NCBI RefSeq assembly: GCF_905220365.1 | Contig: NC_061134.1 | Coordinates: 2,619,001 to 2,683,000, forward strand | Direction: 5' to 3' | From: Vanessa cardui | Lineage: Eukaryota; Arthropoda; Insecta; Lepidoptera; Nymphalidae | DNA length: 64,000 bases | Shown here: piece after piece, positions 41,446-52,546 of the stretch | How positions within the stretch are numbered: position 1 is the first letter of the stretch | Layout: the number at the start of each line of letters is the position of its first letter | Notes under the pieces: generated by a model | What the model was told of the DNA's origin: nothing | Database searches by the model: none | What the model saw: the letters and a program-made list of their open reading frames with translations, nothing else | Made by a program: the position numbers and the translations under genes

Positions 41446-41882
41446 TGTCCGAGCCCGTTTTTAAAAAACATGACTTCAGCATAGCTGACGTCACGAGTGT
41501 CAGAGTTTCGATCTTTAACCATCTTCGGTAGTATGAAATAAAACTCAGGAAATAATCCTCTCTGATTTATTCCAATATGAGACGGTCCGATCGCTCCGAC
41601 GGCTCGACCAAGTCTGTCGATACCGACGGGCGCTTGATCTTTTATAACAAAAATAGGTGGGTAGACTTATTCACTCAAGATAACAGTTGTTTACAAACAT
41701 TAAAATATTTCAGAGTAATTTAACATTTCAAAATTCACTAAAAATTATTCATTTAACAATGAAACAGTTTTAAATTATTAAAATAATCATTTCTGGACAC
41801 GTGTTTTTCTTATATTCGTGGTTTCGCGCCGACAAGTATCTTCATCTATATATAATAAACATATGAAACCTCCTTCGTAACA
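41446..41882 (-). mobile_element. Probable solo LTR (retrotransposon remnant)
   Basis: On the minus strand the segment starts TGTTACGAAGGAGG and ends GGGCTCGGACA, matching the TG...CA ends of LTRs. Inside, in the same direction, a TATA box (TTATAAAAGATC, 41637-41648) is followed by a GC-rich leader-like stretch, and about 70 nt later by a polyadenylation signal AATAAA (41566-41573). That is the order expected for U3-R-U5. No pol ORF is next to it, and no 4-6-bp target duplication is visible, so it is an old solo LTR or one end of a recombined element. BEL/Pao-like by feel only. Confidence 0.42.
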
Positions 41883-42549
41883 TTCATTGAAAAAAAATTG
41901 CAAGTTAAGAAATCTTAAATAATAGTAAATTATTATTTTTGTTATGTCTGTATATTTTGAGCTAGCTTATGGTTAAAACCAAAATCTATTTTGGACCAGT
42001 ACAGATTGATTACAAGTACAATTTATGTTTATATTTGATTTTATGGCGAAAAATAGCATTACGATCATTCACCGACCAATGTTATGGAGCAGAGTGGGTG
42101 AACTTTGTTCCACTCGGGGGCAATTATGGGATCTTAAATTTTTCATATTCCATGTTACTCACTTTTACATTTACGCACTCGCTATTATTATTACAACCAA
42201 TATATCTGTGTATAACATACTAAATAAGTAAACTTCAAACCAAAATACGACATAATGTTTAACGACAACGCGTCATATTACTAATTGACCAAAAATATAA
42301 TTAACAAAATGACATGTTTTCATGTTAAAGTTGTAATAACACGTTCACGCCCACCGATGTCCTGACCTGTGTAACAAATTCGACAAACAGTTTCTCAGCG
42401 ACCTTAGCATAATGAAGTTGCTATGTGAGAATATATTAAGGCGTTATTATAATAGCTTAATTAAAATTCTAGAACGAAATATGATATGTATATTATGAAT
42501 AACGTTAATTTTTAAATCAGCATTTCTATAATGATATAAATATAAATTA
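41883..42549. other. AT-rich spacer
   Basis: Frames of 60-85 codons are present but low-complexity. No repeat family or RNA gene recognised. Confidence 0.28.
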
Positions 42550-42768
42550 ATATTGGACAACATCACATACATTACTCTGATAGCAATGTAAGTAGCTAAA
42601 GCACTTATGTTATGGAAAATCAGAAGTAACGACGGTACCACAAACACTCAGACTCAAGACAACATAGAAAACTAATGAATTTTCTACATCGACTCGGCCG
42701 GGAATCGAATTAAGGACCTCGGACTGGCGCACCCATGAAACCATTCTACTCGACCACGCAGGTCATCG
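42550..42768 (-). mobile_element. tRNA-derived SINE family 4, full length
   Basis: On the minus strand: head CGATGACCTGCGTGGTCGAG, B box TTAATTCGATTCCCGG, then GAGTCGATGTAGAAAATTCA, TAGTTTTCTATGTTGTCTTG, GTTTGTGGTACCGTCGTTAC, TTAGCTACTTACATTGCTAT, ATGTATGTGATGTTGTCC. It defines the ~220-bp family used to interpret copies at 24261, 34873, 57696 and 60154. Confidence 0.72.
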
Positions 42769-42787
42769 AACTCTGTAAATAAAGGTT

Positions 42788-42905
42788 TTAGGTGGCAAAC
42801 CAACAGGAGGCTCACCTGATGGAAAGTGATTACCACCACCCATGAACAGTCGTATCAGTTCGGAAAAAAGCGCCGACAAGAGCTGCATACACAGAGTGGT
42901 TGTAC
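42788..42905 (-). mobile_element. Fragment of another lepidopteran SINE-like repeat
   Basis: GCAAACCAACAGGAGGCTCA plus CCTGATGGAAAGTGATTACC and ACCACCCATGAACA match a motif I know from many moth and butterfly repeats (AGGAGGCTCACCTGATG.AAGTGAT). Only this segment and a short diverged continuation are present. Strand is tentative. Confidence 0.45.
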
Positions 42906-44488
42906 GAGGCAAATAATGTCTAAAAGTCGCGCTGCTGTGGATTGTTTATGTTAACTATCAAAATTTCACGAGTGCTATTTCGGGTATTCAATTGTGTGTC
43001 TTGTTTTGATTTATTTACAAAATTTCTTTGAAAAGAACCAGGCAATAGTTGATTATAGCATAGTCCCGGTGCATTATTCATGTGATCAATATTAGCTTGA
43101 TAGCTTGATGCTGATTTATTATTGATTACAAGCTGTATAAGATTTGAAACTAGCATAGGTATTTTTATTATTATAAAAAAAAATGATAAATATCTAGTAT
43201 TAAATAACTGCAGCAATGATTACAAGCTTCTCGTAACGTTTCGTTCCATAAAAGTTCAACTCCCCTTTCTTCCCACACCAGTTAAAATTTCCATAATGCC
43301 CTGTCTTAACAGATGCTTCATCTTTTTCGAAGATAATCTTCTATATAGAAAATTTTATGTCCACGCTGTAGTTCGATGAGGAGTTTTATATTTTGAACCA
43401 ATATGCTTTTTCATCGAATATAATAACTAATAAAAAAATAATAACAACAGGTACAATTTCAGCCCTGATGTATAAGATCAAACGTCTTTTCGGATTTTAC
43501 CTGAACAAAAAAGCTTAGAATCAACCAGTGTTCTAATTTGCATCTTTTTAGATGCAGAAGTTTCATGGGCGTGAAAGTGTTATAATACCAAAATATCTAT
43601 GTGACCGATATATGTATAATTGCTTAAAAATAAAATTACAAAAAATTTTTTCACCAGTGCCAAGACGGATGGTTCGTAATAAATTTGTAATAGTATAGAA
43701 AGCTCAATATTATTTGAACATAGCAACAGCTGAGTCAGCGTGATGATGTATGATAGCCTTACGTGATGGATTGTCCATTATTTTGTTTCTATTCTGTAAG
43801 GAATGGATGAAACAAATTATTTGAGATTTAGGTGTATTTAACATTATATGGGATAATATATTTATTTCAGAGCAAAATTATATATATATATATATAACTT
43901 CGACCGTTGGTATTATTTATCTCTTATGTGTTAGACTTATTTGACTTCAATAAACTTTTTTTTTTCTTTCTTGCACTGTCTCCCTAGCTAACATCTAGAT
44001 ATGGCAGTAGATCCCGAGGTTCCAATTTCAGATCAGGCCGATAAAAATCTGTAGAGTTTTTAGTCAACAAAATGCTCATCAGTAACCAGAGTATGTACAT
44101 AGTACATAGGATCTCGTACCTTGTATAGCACGTAAAGCTGATGATCTTGCGAATGATTTTTTTAGGCGTGTCGGATTTGGCGTTTCGTAACAATAGGAGA
44201 ATGAAGAAAAAGAGGGGGAGCCTTAATTTCCACCCACATTTGAAAGTTATAATTTGTTACATAGTTGGCTGGTTTCACTTGAGACTAACCGTAGCAAGTT
44301 AGTCATGATATGATTCATTATTATTCGTATCTAATATGTGTGCTTTATTGTATAGTTTTTCTTTTTTTGTAATTTTATCTTCATTGAGAAGTTTTCCCAA
44401 AATAAAATTGATTTGTTGACTTAATGTAATAAAAAATAATTCGATACTTCCAGATTTACTGATGTCATGCTTGAGCATAGAGTATGAA
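42906..44488. other. Long stretch without recognised gene
   Basis: AT-rich, with a TA microsatellite at about 43880-43898. Predicted frames of 69-98 codons lack motifs. Nothing repeated elsewhere in the window was seen. Confidence 0.3.
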
Positions 44489-44595
44489 AATAATTTATAA
44501 ACACAAATTAGACACATGAAAAATCAGTGACACTTTTTTGGATTAAAAATTAGTTTAAGTTCACGTGATTCAGCCACTGGATCATCGTTGCTTGT
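44489..44595 (-). mobile_element. tRNA-SINE (family 1), decayed head region
   Basis: TAATTTATAAACACAAATTA, GACACATGAAAAATCAGTGA and CAGCCACTGGATCATC correspond to the 5' third of the SINE read on the minus strand. The 3' two thirds are absent. Confidence 0.42.
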
Positions 44596-45361
44596 AGTCA
44601 GAGCTATGTACAATACATATCAGTAATAAATGTAAAAACTATGAGCCTCATTATTTTTTACGTTTTGAATTTCCAAAGAACAAAAATTATCTTCTAAAAA
44701 ATCTCTTTTGTCCAGTCAAAGATGAGGCATATTCTATTGATGTCAATAAAACGATCTGAATTAACATAAAAATTCAATCTTGAACGAAATAAACCAGAAA
44801 CACAGTCTGTTTATACCATTGGGCAATGGAATACAAGTAAAGGCTTTTGTACAAAGTCTGAATTATCTAGGGCGGAACTGTACCACAAAGAACTCGAGAA
44901 AACATCAGCAAAAAGTTGCCGCTTTTATGTTTAACATACAATACATCAGAACTTCCTAGAGGCTTATGAAGACTCGAAATTAAAATCTTTGTTTCAAATA
45001 TCACGAGGTAAGTAATTAAAATTCCTTCTTGAAAAGAATTCTCGGAAAGATGCGCTGTCAAAACTTGGACTAAAATACTTGAGAAAAACAATCAAAGCTT
45101 GAACTATTTCAATATCAAGATTTCATGATTAAAAATGTCAATGGGTTTCTCAATAATTCTTCTCATACTGCTTATAATACTGGACAAAATCCTTCTATCC
45201 AGTACGAAAGAAGAATTGGATTTAATTCAAAGACGCTTGTCGACTACACCAATATATATGAAACAAGATATCATATCATGTATGTTTTGCTTTCTTATTA
45301 CAGTTTTCTTTCACATCCGACAGCGTTTACAGTCATAAATAATATAATTAACTCGCGATCT
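44596..45361. other. Spacer, nothing recognised
   Basis: Overlapping frames of 67-82 codons at 45125-45373 are mutually exclusive and motif-free. Confidence 0.28.
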
Positions 45362-45535
45362 GCCCAAAACTGATACTAAATATACTACAGAATTTGTTCA
45401 TTTTCGACATCACTTTCGAAATTTCTAAAATTATCGCCATTTATTTCATCAAAATCCATTGCATAATTTTAAAGATCTAAACATACATAGGGACAGACAG
45501 CGTAACTTTGTTTTTTACTATGTAATGATAATTAT
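45362..45535 (-). mobile_element. Helitron-like element, family A, internally deleted
   Basis: ACTGATACTAAATATACTAC, GAATTTGTTCATTTTCGACA, TTCTAAAATTATC, then a jump over the usual CTTTACTATATTG...CTATT segment to CATCAAAATCCATTGC, and the end TTTTTTACTATGTAATGAT. The hairpin/CTAG end is missing. Confidence 0.55.
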
Positions 45536-46428
45536 GATGATACCAATTAAGTACGTACAACGATTCTATGATGCCTGAATTTTAGCCCTTGATCAATACA
45601 TAAAAAAGTACATAACTTATACACTGAGGCACTTACTTTCTCTTTTTGATTGCTCAGTATAAAATTTCTTTATTGAATAAAATTTTAGGTTCGAATTAGA
45701 GAATTATAAATTATGAACTTGCCCCGCCACGTGTAGGCACTTAGCCTATTTCACATCATGCCGTCTAATTACCAGTCACTCAATCAAAACAGTATAATTT
45801 ATTTTCAAAGTACGTTTAAATTTCACTAGCAAAATGTAGCAGACGTTGCCATACCTGGATTCATCAACTATGTTTACGATTGAGTGATATTATAGATGAT
45901 GGGCTTAAATGCCATCTAATGGCAAGTAACATTGTAAGCAATTCATATATTTGAGGCACTTTTCTTGGTAATCGGTCAATCCAAATACTAAGATTAATTT
46001 TCATATATAATATTTATGTGTATTTAGACTTTGATTGCGATCAAACTGTTTTGAATTTTGTCCGACAATTTAAAAAGGTTGCAGTTATTGTTGCTAAAAT
46101 TGGGTATATAGTGAAAGCACAAAATTAATGTAAGAAGTATATTCGGTACAAACCAGAATCAAAATTCAAAACACGTGCTTCATACCAAAGGCTTTTTAAA
46201 TTAAAAAGATCTCTCGCGTCCCGTCTCCAAACCCTCATTGCTATTATTTCGCATAAAACTAACTCATCTTATATTATTCATAAATAACAACAATACCATA
46301 GGTTATAATAATGAAATGTTATATTATTAATATGCAATTGAAAAGAACAATTAGAAAAAACCGCTTATTATTTAAATAAAAATCAAAATATTACATGCTC
46401 AAATAGGCGCCACTGATTCCTAAAATAA
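45536..46428. other. Spacer, nothing recognised
   Basis: No supported gene. CTTGCCCCGCCACGTG at 45719 is a short GC-rich motif without context. Confidence 0.28.
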
Positions 46429-46429
46429 A

Positions 46430-46485
46430 TTCTACCGAGGAGAACCGACAAAAACCTCAGTACAATTAATCAAGTACAAATATTT
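46430..46485 (-). repeat. LINE 3'-tail repeat (family 3), short fragment
   Basis: AAATTCTACCGAGGAGAACC, GACAAAAACCTCAGTACAAT: the central motif of family 3, as in 54755-54800. Nothing else of the element is recognisable. Confidence 0.4.
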
Positions 46486-46489
46486 TATA

Positions 46490-46760
46490 CTAGCTAACCC
46501 GCCCGCTTCGCTGAGCTTTAGTCGCAAAAAAAAATAATTTTGTAATTAATTACTGATGGTAAACAATGATCGCAAACACATACTAAGAATCATTCGAGAT
46601 CTAATCAAATTCTTAAAAAAAATCATCTATTTCATCTTCTTCAATGATATTCTCGATAGGCTGCAGATTGGTCATAACATCCATAAATTTATACGATGTT
46701 ATATATGAACGATGAAATTTTTAATTAAATTTAGTCTGTAAAAGTTTGCATCAAACCAAC
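46490..46760 (-). mobile_element. Helitron-like 3' end of another family
   Basis: ACTAGCTAACCCGCCCGCTT plus CGCTGAGCTTTAGTCGC is the reversed CTAG end with hairpin (GCTCAGCGAAGCGGGCGGG). The body to its right differs from families A-D. The left boundary is clear, the right one is a guess. No ORF. Confidence 0.42.
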
Positions 46761-48414
46761 ACGTCCTCTTTTGTCCGGTTCTATCGAATATCGATGTTAT
46801 TACATTTACAACCTTGTCAATACTATGTTAATGTTAGAGATACTTCTTTATGCTAATACATTTATATTCTAATTATATATTTAATAAACTCATATTTTCT
46901 TAGTGTATCCGTTTTCGTAAAAGTGTAATCGATTTTAGAACGTCATTGGTATGGCTGTATAAAATAATACAAGATGTTTTCCCGTGCAAACGGATTATTA
47001 AAAAAATGAGAGAGAGTCGCGATGGAACGACATTTAAAAATTATTGTAAAATTCGATTTGTAAACTTCAGGGCAATAATATAAAAATAAAACCAGCAATA
47101 AATAAATACTATATTTTCTACTGGCGTATTTAATATGAATGTTTTGGACAACGCTGGGATACTTAGGATGAAATCTACTGTGAACAGGAATCAGGAAGGT
47201 CTACTTCACGTGAAGGCATTAGGCATGTCACACATTCATTGCAATTTGAGCCGTGTGACCTAATTATTACGTATGTAGTTACAATTGCTCAATCGTCCTT
47301 CGCTCTTCAACAATACGAAGCTTTATGGCTCTAAATTATGGATGAATAGCACCTTTGGCTATTCATTAGAACAACAGAATTATGTATCAGGACTAGTATC
47401 GAATAATGACATACAATACTAAGTTTGACTTCTCACGATTACATGAGTCAACTGAAGTCTAGTTACTATATGAAAAGATTCGTTTTATTTAAAGATTTTA
47501 GTATTGTTTACGTTGCGTAGTTCTTCCACTTCCAAAAATACTTTTTGTTCGCGTCTACGATTTTTATTTTAATAATATATATGAGTAAACATCTAAATTA
47601 TTAATTAATTAACATTATTTCATCATTTATATAAAACCTTCTTTTAGAATTAAAAAAAAAGAAGTAATGTGTTAAATCGAATGTTCTGTGATCTTCTTTT
47701 GTTTTTTATTCACTTACTAATTATAAATGACAACGTAACAATGTATAATTATATTGCAATAATATCAAGATTAAACTAGTTTTAAAGCAATTTTTTTGTT
47801 TAATTGAGTTCAGATTGTTTGAGTTCATACTCCAGTGTCTAAGTAATAGACATTTTTTGATGTCGCAATTTTAAAGAATTATATATTATTGCTTATATTT
47901 AGCGGAATTAATGGTACAGAATATACTACTCAAATTAGAATACCTTTCAACACCAAGCACACGGGTTCTTAGACAGTGCCTTCGTCAATGAAATCACGGT
48001 TTCTTCGAAATTCGAGGCATTTAGTCGATGAGTAATTTGCCTGAAGCGATGAATGAGCTATATATCAGTAAATTTTACTTGAAAATAACTAAAATATATT
48101 GGATGAAATATCTTATTATGGAAATGAAACTTAAATAGACTAGATACTAAACGTAAATAAATTTAGTAAGTGTGAAATAAATGTACCGAATATAAACGAA
48201 GTATTTGATTATTTTTGTATACTTTTTTAGGCTTTATGTACACATGTGTCATACGTATACTTATTTATTAATTTTGTTAAATGTATAAATAATATACGAC
48301 TTGATTTATAAAAGAATTTACAAGCTATTCATTAAAATATCTAACTGTATTTAAACGTCTTTTTGATCAATCCCAACGATCTTTTTTTATGATATTATAA
48401 TATAATGATGTGAT
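46761..48414. other. Long stretch without recognised gene
   Basis: A 42-codon ORF at 47134-47262 (MNVLDNAGILRMKST...) has natural composition but no motif I know. Everything else is AT-rich unique DNA. No repeat shared with the rest of the window was found. Confidence 0.28.
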
Positions 48415-48415
48415 A

Positions 48416-48650
48416 TGAGGGCCATGACATAAGTAGTCACCACCACGCTGTAAGAAATATTATTCATTCCTTACATATGCACCACTAACCTTGGGAACTA
48501 AGATGTTATGGCCCTTGTGTGTTACACTAGCTTACTCACCCTTTAAATCAGTTTACCAATGCTAAGTACTGGTGTTTGACGGCAGAAAATCTGATGAGTA
48601 GGTGGTACCTACCTAGACAAAATAGCCCAAAACCCTACCACTAAACATTC
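48416..48650 (-). mobile_element. SINE family 2, near full length
   Basis: Reversed modules: GGGCCATGACATAAGTAGTC, ACGCTGTAAGAAATATTATT, CCTTGGGAACTAAGATGTTA, TGGCCCTTGTGTGTTACACT, AGCTTACTCACCCTTTAAAT, TCTGATGAGTAGGTGGTACC, AAAACCCTACCAC. Moderately diverged. Confidence 0.66.
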
Positions 48651-48879
48651 GTTTATAATTCGGCAACTGTGCAGGATATATCGCGCTGCGAAGATTTATG
48701 CGCTAATACAGCACGTCTCCGTATCATTTCCGTCACTTAATACGAAAAGAAGGGAGATAGATCACAGGATCAACGCTTTGCGTATTTTTCAAGATACAGA
48801 AGTCTAACACTGCCAAGAATTAGGAAATTCCGATTGTTACATTTTTTAAGAAATCAAGACGCATTTATAGTCAAACTAG

Positions 48880-49070
48880 TTGACACCCACGGCTTCACTC
48901 GTGTTTAAGGGTGTTGGTTGCCATGTGTGTGCCAAAAAAGTAGCCTATGTCCTACCTTGAAGTTCAAATTTGCTTCATACGAAATTTCATCAAATTCGGT
49001 GCAGCGGTTTGGTAGTGGAAGAGCAACAAACAGACAGAGCTACTTTCACATTTATAATATTAGTATACAT
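48880..49070 (-). mobile_element. Helitron-like element, family C, with CTAG end
   Basis: AACTAGTTGACACCCACGGC, TTCACTCGTGTTTAAGGGTG, AAAGTAGCCTATGTCCTACC, TTCAAATTTGCTTCATACGA, AATTTCATCAAATTCGGTGC, AGCGGTTTGGTAGTGGAAGA, CACATTTATAATATTAGTAT. The most complete family-C copy of the window. Ends in CTAG followed by T on the minus strand. Confidence 0.58.
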
Positions 49071-49146
49071 AATCAAACCACAAGTGCTTATTAGAAACAC
49101 ATTTTCCATTTAATACAAAAAAAATCCACGTAATATAAAACCTTTC

Positions 49147-49269
49147 TCAAAATTTCTGGTTCAAAACCTCCAACGTATAAGCGATCCTTAATGCCCATGC
49201 ATCACTGACGTGCCTACACTCGGCTAATTTGCTGAAGCGTGCCGTTTTCATGACAGCAAATGGTACCAT
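49147..49269 (-). CDS. Small unrecognised ORF with coding-like composition
   Basis: On the minus strand ATG at 49269 opens 40 codons to a TGA at 49147 (MVPFAVMKTARFSKLAECRH, then VSDAWALRIAYTLEVLNQKF). The frame is open a further eight codons upstream to a TAA. The segment is GC-richer than its flanks and its amino-acid mix is natural. I do not recognise it. It could be a small gene, an exon, or part of an unknown repeat. Confidence 0.2.
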   Translation of the reverse strand: MVPFAVMKTARFSKLAECRHVSDAWALRIAYTLEVLNQKF

Positions 49270-49274
49270 TAACA

Positions 49275-50680
49275 AAGGAGGAAAACGTGCGCGAAAATTT
49301 TAATGAATGTACTGAAATCGTGTGCAATATTTTCAAATACGTTTTGATTTTGTGAAGGGTGAAAAAGTTTGCTTATTATATGAGAAGTTAGTCGAGAAGA
49401 ACTGGTGATGATGTTCTTCTTTCGGATGGTACAGGAATTGCAAAAACATTAAGATCCAGGAATATGAACATTGCCAATTTCAAACCTTGAGTAGGCTCAG
49501 TATTAGAATACTGACAGTTACCTATGTGATGGAAAAACCCAGTAACGGTTTTGTTAAGCCGATCTGGATATAAACTGAGGTGTCAGACCTGCTGCCTAGT
49601 AAACTAGATCCTTAAACAAGGTAGAGAAACAAATTTAATATACTGTTCTTTTTACTATGTTTCCATAATTATCTTTTAAAAATAATTTATAAAAAATTAA
49701 ACCGACTTTACAATTAGAAAAAGCATGAGTGTCATAGATATACTAGAACGTTTTTAATAAACTTACAGTTTTCCCTTAGTTGAAGTGTATAAATTTATGA
49801 ATGTAATTTGTTATCAATCGGAACTTAAGTAAACTAAACTTGTACAAAAAAATAGTATCCTGTTATAGTGATCAAAATATCTTTGTACAGTCAAGGTAAG
49901 AAAAGGTTCGTCACCTTAAGATCTTTTTTCGTGTGCTCAGTATGAGCGAAAATCTGGTTTACCGATCGAGAATGACACATTGCGTCGCAATGATTCGATG
50001 TTTAGATTCAAAAGGCACTAAGAGTTTATAGCTTGATAAAGGAATCAATTTGAAAACTGACGAAGGTTTTCTTACTCTGACTGTACATAAATTTCCGTAA
50101 AAAAATGTATATCCAGTATTGTCATATATAAATTATTGAACTCTACGCTTTCATCCTATAAGTAATCCAACGATAATCTCAATGGAACATAATAAAACGA
50201 AAAATTCAAATAAATAAGTATAATTTTAACCTAAAAACAAAACATTTTCTCTAACAATATAAACGATAATGTCCTTTACGCCGACGTCACTCGTTTTGAA
50301 AGCGTTTAAATAATTACAGATATAAATCGTGGAGCTCGTGACCAGTATAAATTCTACGTTTGAAGATTTAAGGTAATAAAATGGGACCGGGATTTGATTT
50401 AGGCATTTTGAATATTTTTTACCGGTCGTAGGGCTCAGTAAATAACTTTGTAGATACTACGTACAATGTTATGTGTTCATTTTATTTCGTTTTAATTGTA
50501 AGTGAAATAGTGTAAATATAATATACGGTCTAGAAGTTTTGGTTAACAGTGTATTGATAGTTTTAAAATTGTTTATATCTGTTTAAGGACCAGTGCCTGA
50601 AAATGAAGGTCCGACTACACAGGTTATTATTACATATTACATACATATATAGTTATATATACACACAAAATATATAATTT
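49275..50680. other. Long stretch without recognised gene
   Basis: Mostly unique AT-rich DNA. No ORF above 60 codons, no repeat match and no RNA gene seen. Confidence 0.3.
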
Positions 50681-50687
50681 CTTGAAG

Positions 50688-50786
50688 GTTCGGAACCAGT
50701 GGTAGCTTTACTTAATATAGTTGTTAAATGTTTCAAAAGTGCTTGTAAAAGCCTACTTGAATAAAGTATATTTTGATTTTGATTCT
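50688..50786 (+). mobile_element. LINE 3'-tail repeat (family 3), terminal 100 bp
   Basis: GAAGGTTCGGAACCAGTGGT, AGTTGTTAAATGTTTCAAAA, GTGCTTGTAAAAGCCTACTT, GAATAAAGTATATTTTGATT plus TTGATT. A clean 3' end with AATAAA and the GATTTT-type tail, 5'-truncated as LINE insertions usually are. Confidence 0.6.
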
Positions 50787-50789
50787 ATA

Positions 50790-51000
50790 CTATCAGACCA
50801 TCATCTGTGTCTTCGGTTAATTTAAAAAAACACATCCATAATTCAGTTCCCCGTAGGGCTTTGAAACCAATAATAACATTAACAATTCGTAATCGAAATC
50901 TTCCCCGCCTTGTCTGGCGTTCAACATCTGTTTCGTCCTCATAGATTATAAGTTATGTAATATCTGCTATAATAATCATTCTCAGTAAATTTCACGTTCA
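50790..51000. other. Spacer
   Basis: Nothing recognised. Confidence 0.25.
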
Positions 51001-51174
51001 TACAAGCAAAAATTTAAATAAAAACTAGCGACTCGCCCCGGCTTCGGACCGGTACTTGATATGTATCCTTATCTCAATTCGAAACTCCTTTTAGTAGTTT
51101 TTTTTTTTTTGTGAAAGAGTAACAAACACACATACATCCTCACAAACTTTGTGCATTTATAATATTAGTAGGAC
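51001..51174 (-). mobile_element. Helitron-like element, family B, unit 1 of a local duplication
   Basis: CATACAAGCAAAAATTTAAA flank, then ACTAGCGACTCGCCCCGGCT, TCGGACCGGTACTTGATATG, a T-run, GTGAAAGAGTAACAAACACA, CATTTATAATATTAGTAGGA. The reversed CTAG/hairpin end is intact. The same flank plus element recurs at 51402, so the unit was duplicated with flanking DNA rather than inserted twice. Confidence 0.58.
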
Positions 51175-51396
51175 AGGGCTAAAGGCCTCCTCTCCCTTCG
51201 AGGAGAAGGTTTGGAACATATTCCACCACGCTGCTCCAATGCGGGTTCGTGTGGTTGTGGCAGAATTTCTATGACATTTGTCACATGCAGGTTTCCTCAC
51301 GATGTTTTTCTTCACCGCTGAGCATGAGATGAATTATAAAGACAAATTAAGCACATGAAACAGCGGTGCTTGCCTGGCACTGCACTGGGCCATTGC
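51175..51396 (-). mobile_element. tRNA-SINE (family 1), both ends trimmed
   Basis: GGGCTAAAGGCCTCCTCTCC at the left (tail lost), CACCACGCTGCTCCAATGCG, CGATGTTTTTCTTCACCGCT, GCGGTGCTTGCCTGGCA, then CACTGGGCCATTG with the whole B box and loop region deleted. Lies exactly between the two family-B units. Confidence 0.68.
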
Positions 51397-51401
51397 AACT
51401 C

Positions 51402-51590
51402 ATACAAGCAAATTTTAAATAAGAACTAGCGTCTCGCCCCGGCTTCGGACCGATACTTAATATGTATCCTTATATTATGACCAAATAGCGTACTGACGTT
51501 ATAACCTATTAGTAGATTTTTTGTGAAAGAGTAACAAACTCACATACATTCATCCTCACAAACTTGCATTTATAATATTAGTAGGATGGT
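51402..51590 (-). mobile_element. Helitron-like element, family B, unit 2
   Basis: CATACAAGCAAATTTTAAAT flank, then AACTAGCGTCTCGCCCCGGC, TTCGGACCGATACTTAATAT, GTATCCTTATATTATGACC, GTGAAAGAGTAACAAACTCA, CATTTATAATATTAGTAGGA. Differs from unit 1 by an extra segment ATAGCGTACTGACGTTATAA that unit 1 lacks. Confidence 0.58.
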
Positions 51591-52357
51591 ACATACAACT
51601 TGTAATGATAATTTAATACAAGTGAAATTTACGTCAAATTATATGTACAATAAATAGCTTTTAAATAGACGGTTTCGAAGCTACACGGTACACTATGTAA
51701 TTAAGTTTATTAAACGTGCAAGACCATCCCTTACTGATGACTCATAAAATATTAAAATTAAAAAGCTTTGAATACATCCAACTTGTTACAAAATAGTTAT
51801 TATGTGAAATCATCTGTCATTAGTCAAGATATTTGACAGTACGCCAGAAGGCTATGCATGAGTAGGGTCTGTGTATATCGCATATCCTTTCAGTGATTGT
51901 ATGTATTCTATATACAGATTATTAAAATGTTGGGTGGCCTGGAAGAGATGGTTAATTAGCCATAAGTGTGCCTATTGTAAAATACTCGTAATAAAGTTTC
52001 TTTTCCTTTTTATTAGATTTGTTTTATTTTTATTTTTCTGTATTTTATCCTAATTTTTCTTTATGTTTATAGTATACATAAGTATTTATATTTCATTCAA
52101 TCATTTGTTCATATATATATGCGACTAGGAGGACTCATATAAAAGACTCATTATAAATATAATACAAAAATGCTATAATATATTTATTTTAGTCGTAAAA
52201 GCATCATAGATTTTTTGTCCTTTAAGTAAAATAATAGAAGTTATTCGAAATAGGGTATTTCAGTTTTATACCGTTTTGTCATTAGAGCTACCGGTACCGG
52301 CTTTGAGATATGGAGAGGCACCAGCTACAGTTCATTATTTTACCACCTCACATCAAA
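51591..52357. other. AT-rich spacer
   Basis: A 60-codon frame at 51871-52053 is hydrophobic and low-complexity. No gene called. Confidence 0.28.
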
Positions 52358-52369
52358 ATTCTACTTTAC

Positions 52370-52534
52370 ATAATGTTGTCTTAAATTTTCGCGATTACAA
52401 ATTAAAATAAAACTAGCTATAACGGATTTGAATCGCGTAGTCTACCCGTGACCACGAACGCTGTAAAGTGCTCGAAACGTCGGGATGTTAAAAATCATTA
52501 ATATACGCGATTCAAATCCGTTATAGCTAGTTTT
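52370..52534 (+). mobile_element. 165-bp mini Penelope-like element with target duplication
   Basis: Starts AATGTTGTCTTAAATTTTCG exactly like the PLE at 4686 and carries the same 3' module (CCCGTGACCACGAACGCTG, AAAGTGCTCGAAACGTCGGG) and the same kind of inverted ends, but has no RT sequence at all. It is flanked by ATTCTACTTTAC (52358-52369 and 52535-52546); three of these twelve bases also belong to the inverted repeat. Perfect 34-bp inverted arms: 52406-52439 against 52504-52537. It looks like an independently inserted, non-autonomous derivative, or a solo terminal unit, of the PLE family. Confidence 0.78.
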
Positions 52535-52546
52535 ATTCTACTTTAC

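Noticed and set aside
41577..41723. 48-codon plus ORF starting MRRSDRSDGSTKSV
   Set aside because: It lies inside the probable solo LTR and is antisense to its TATA-leader-polyA order; GC-rich leader DNA explains the open frame.
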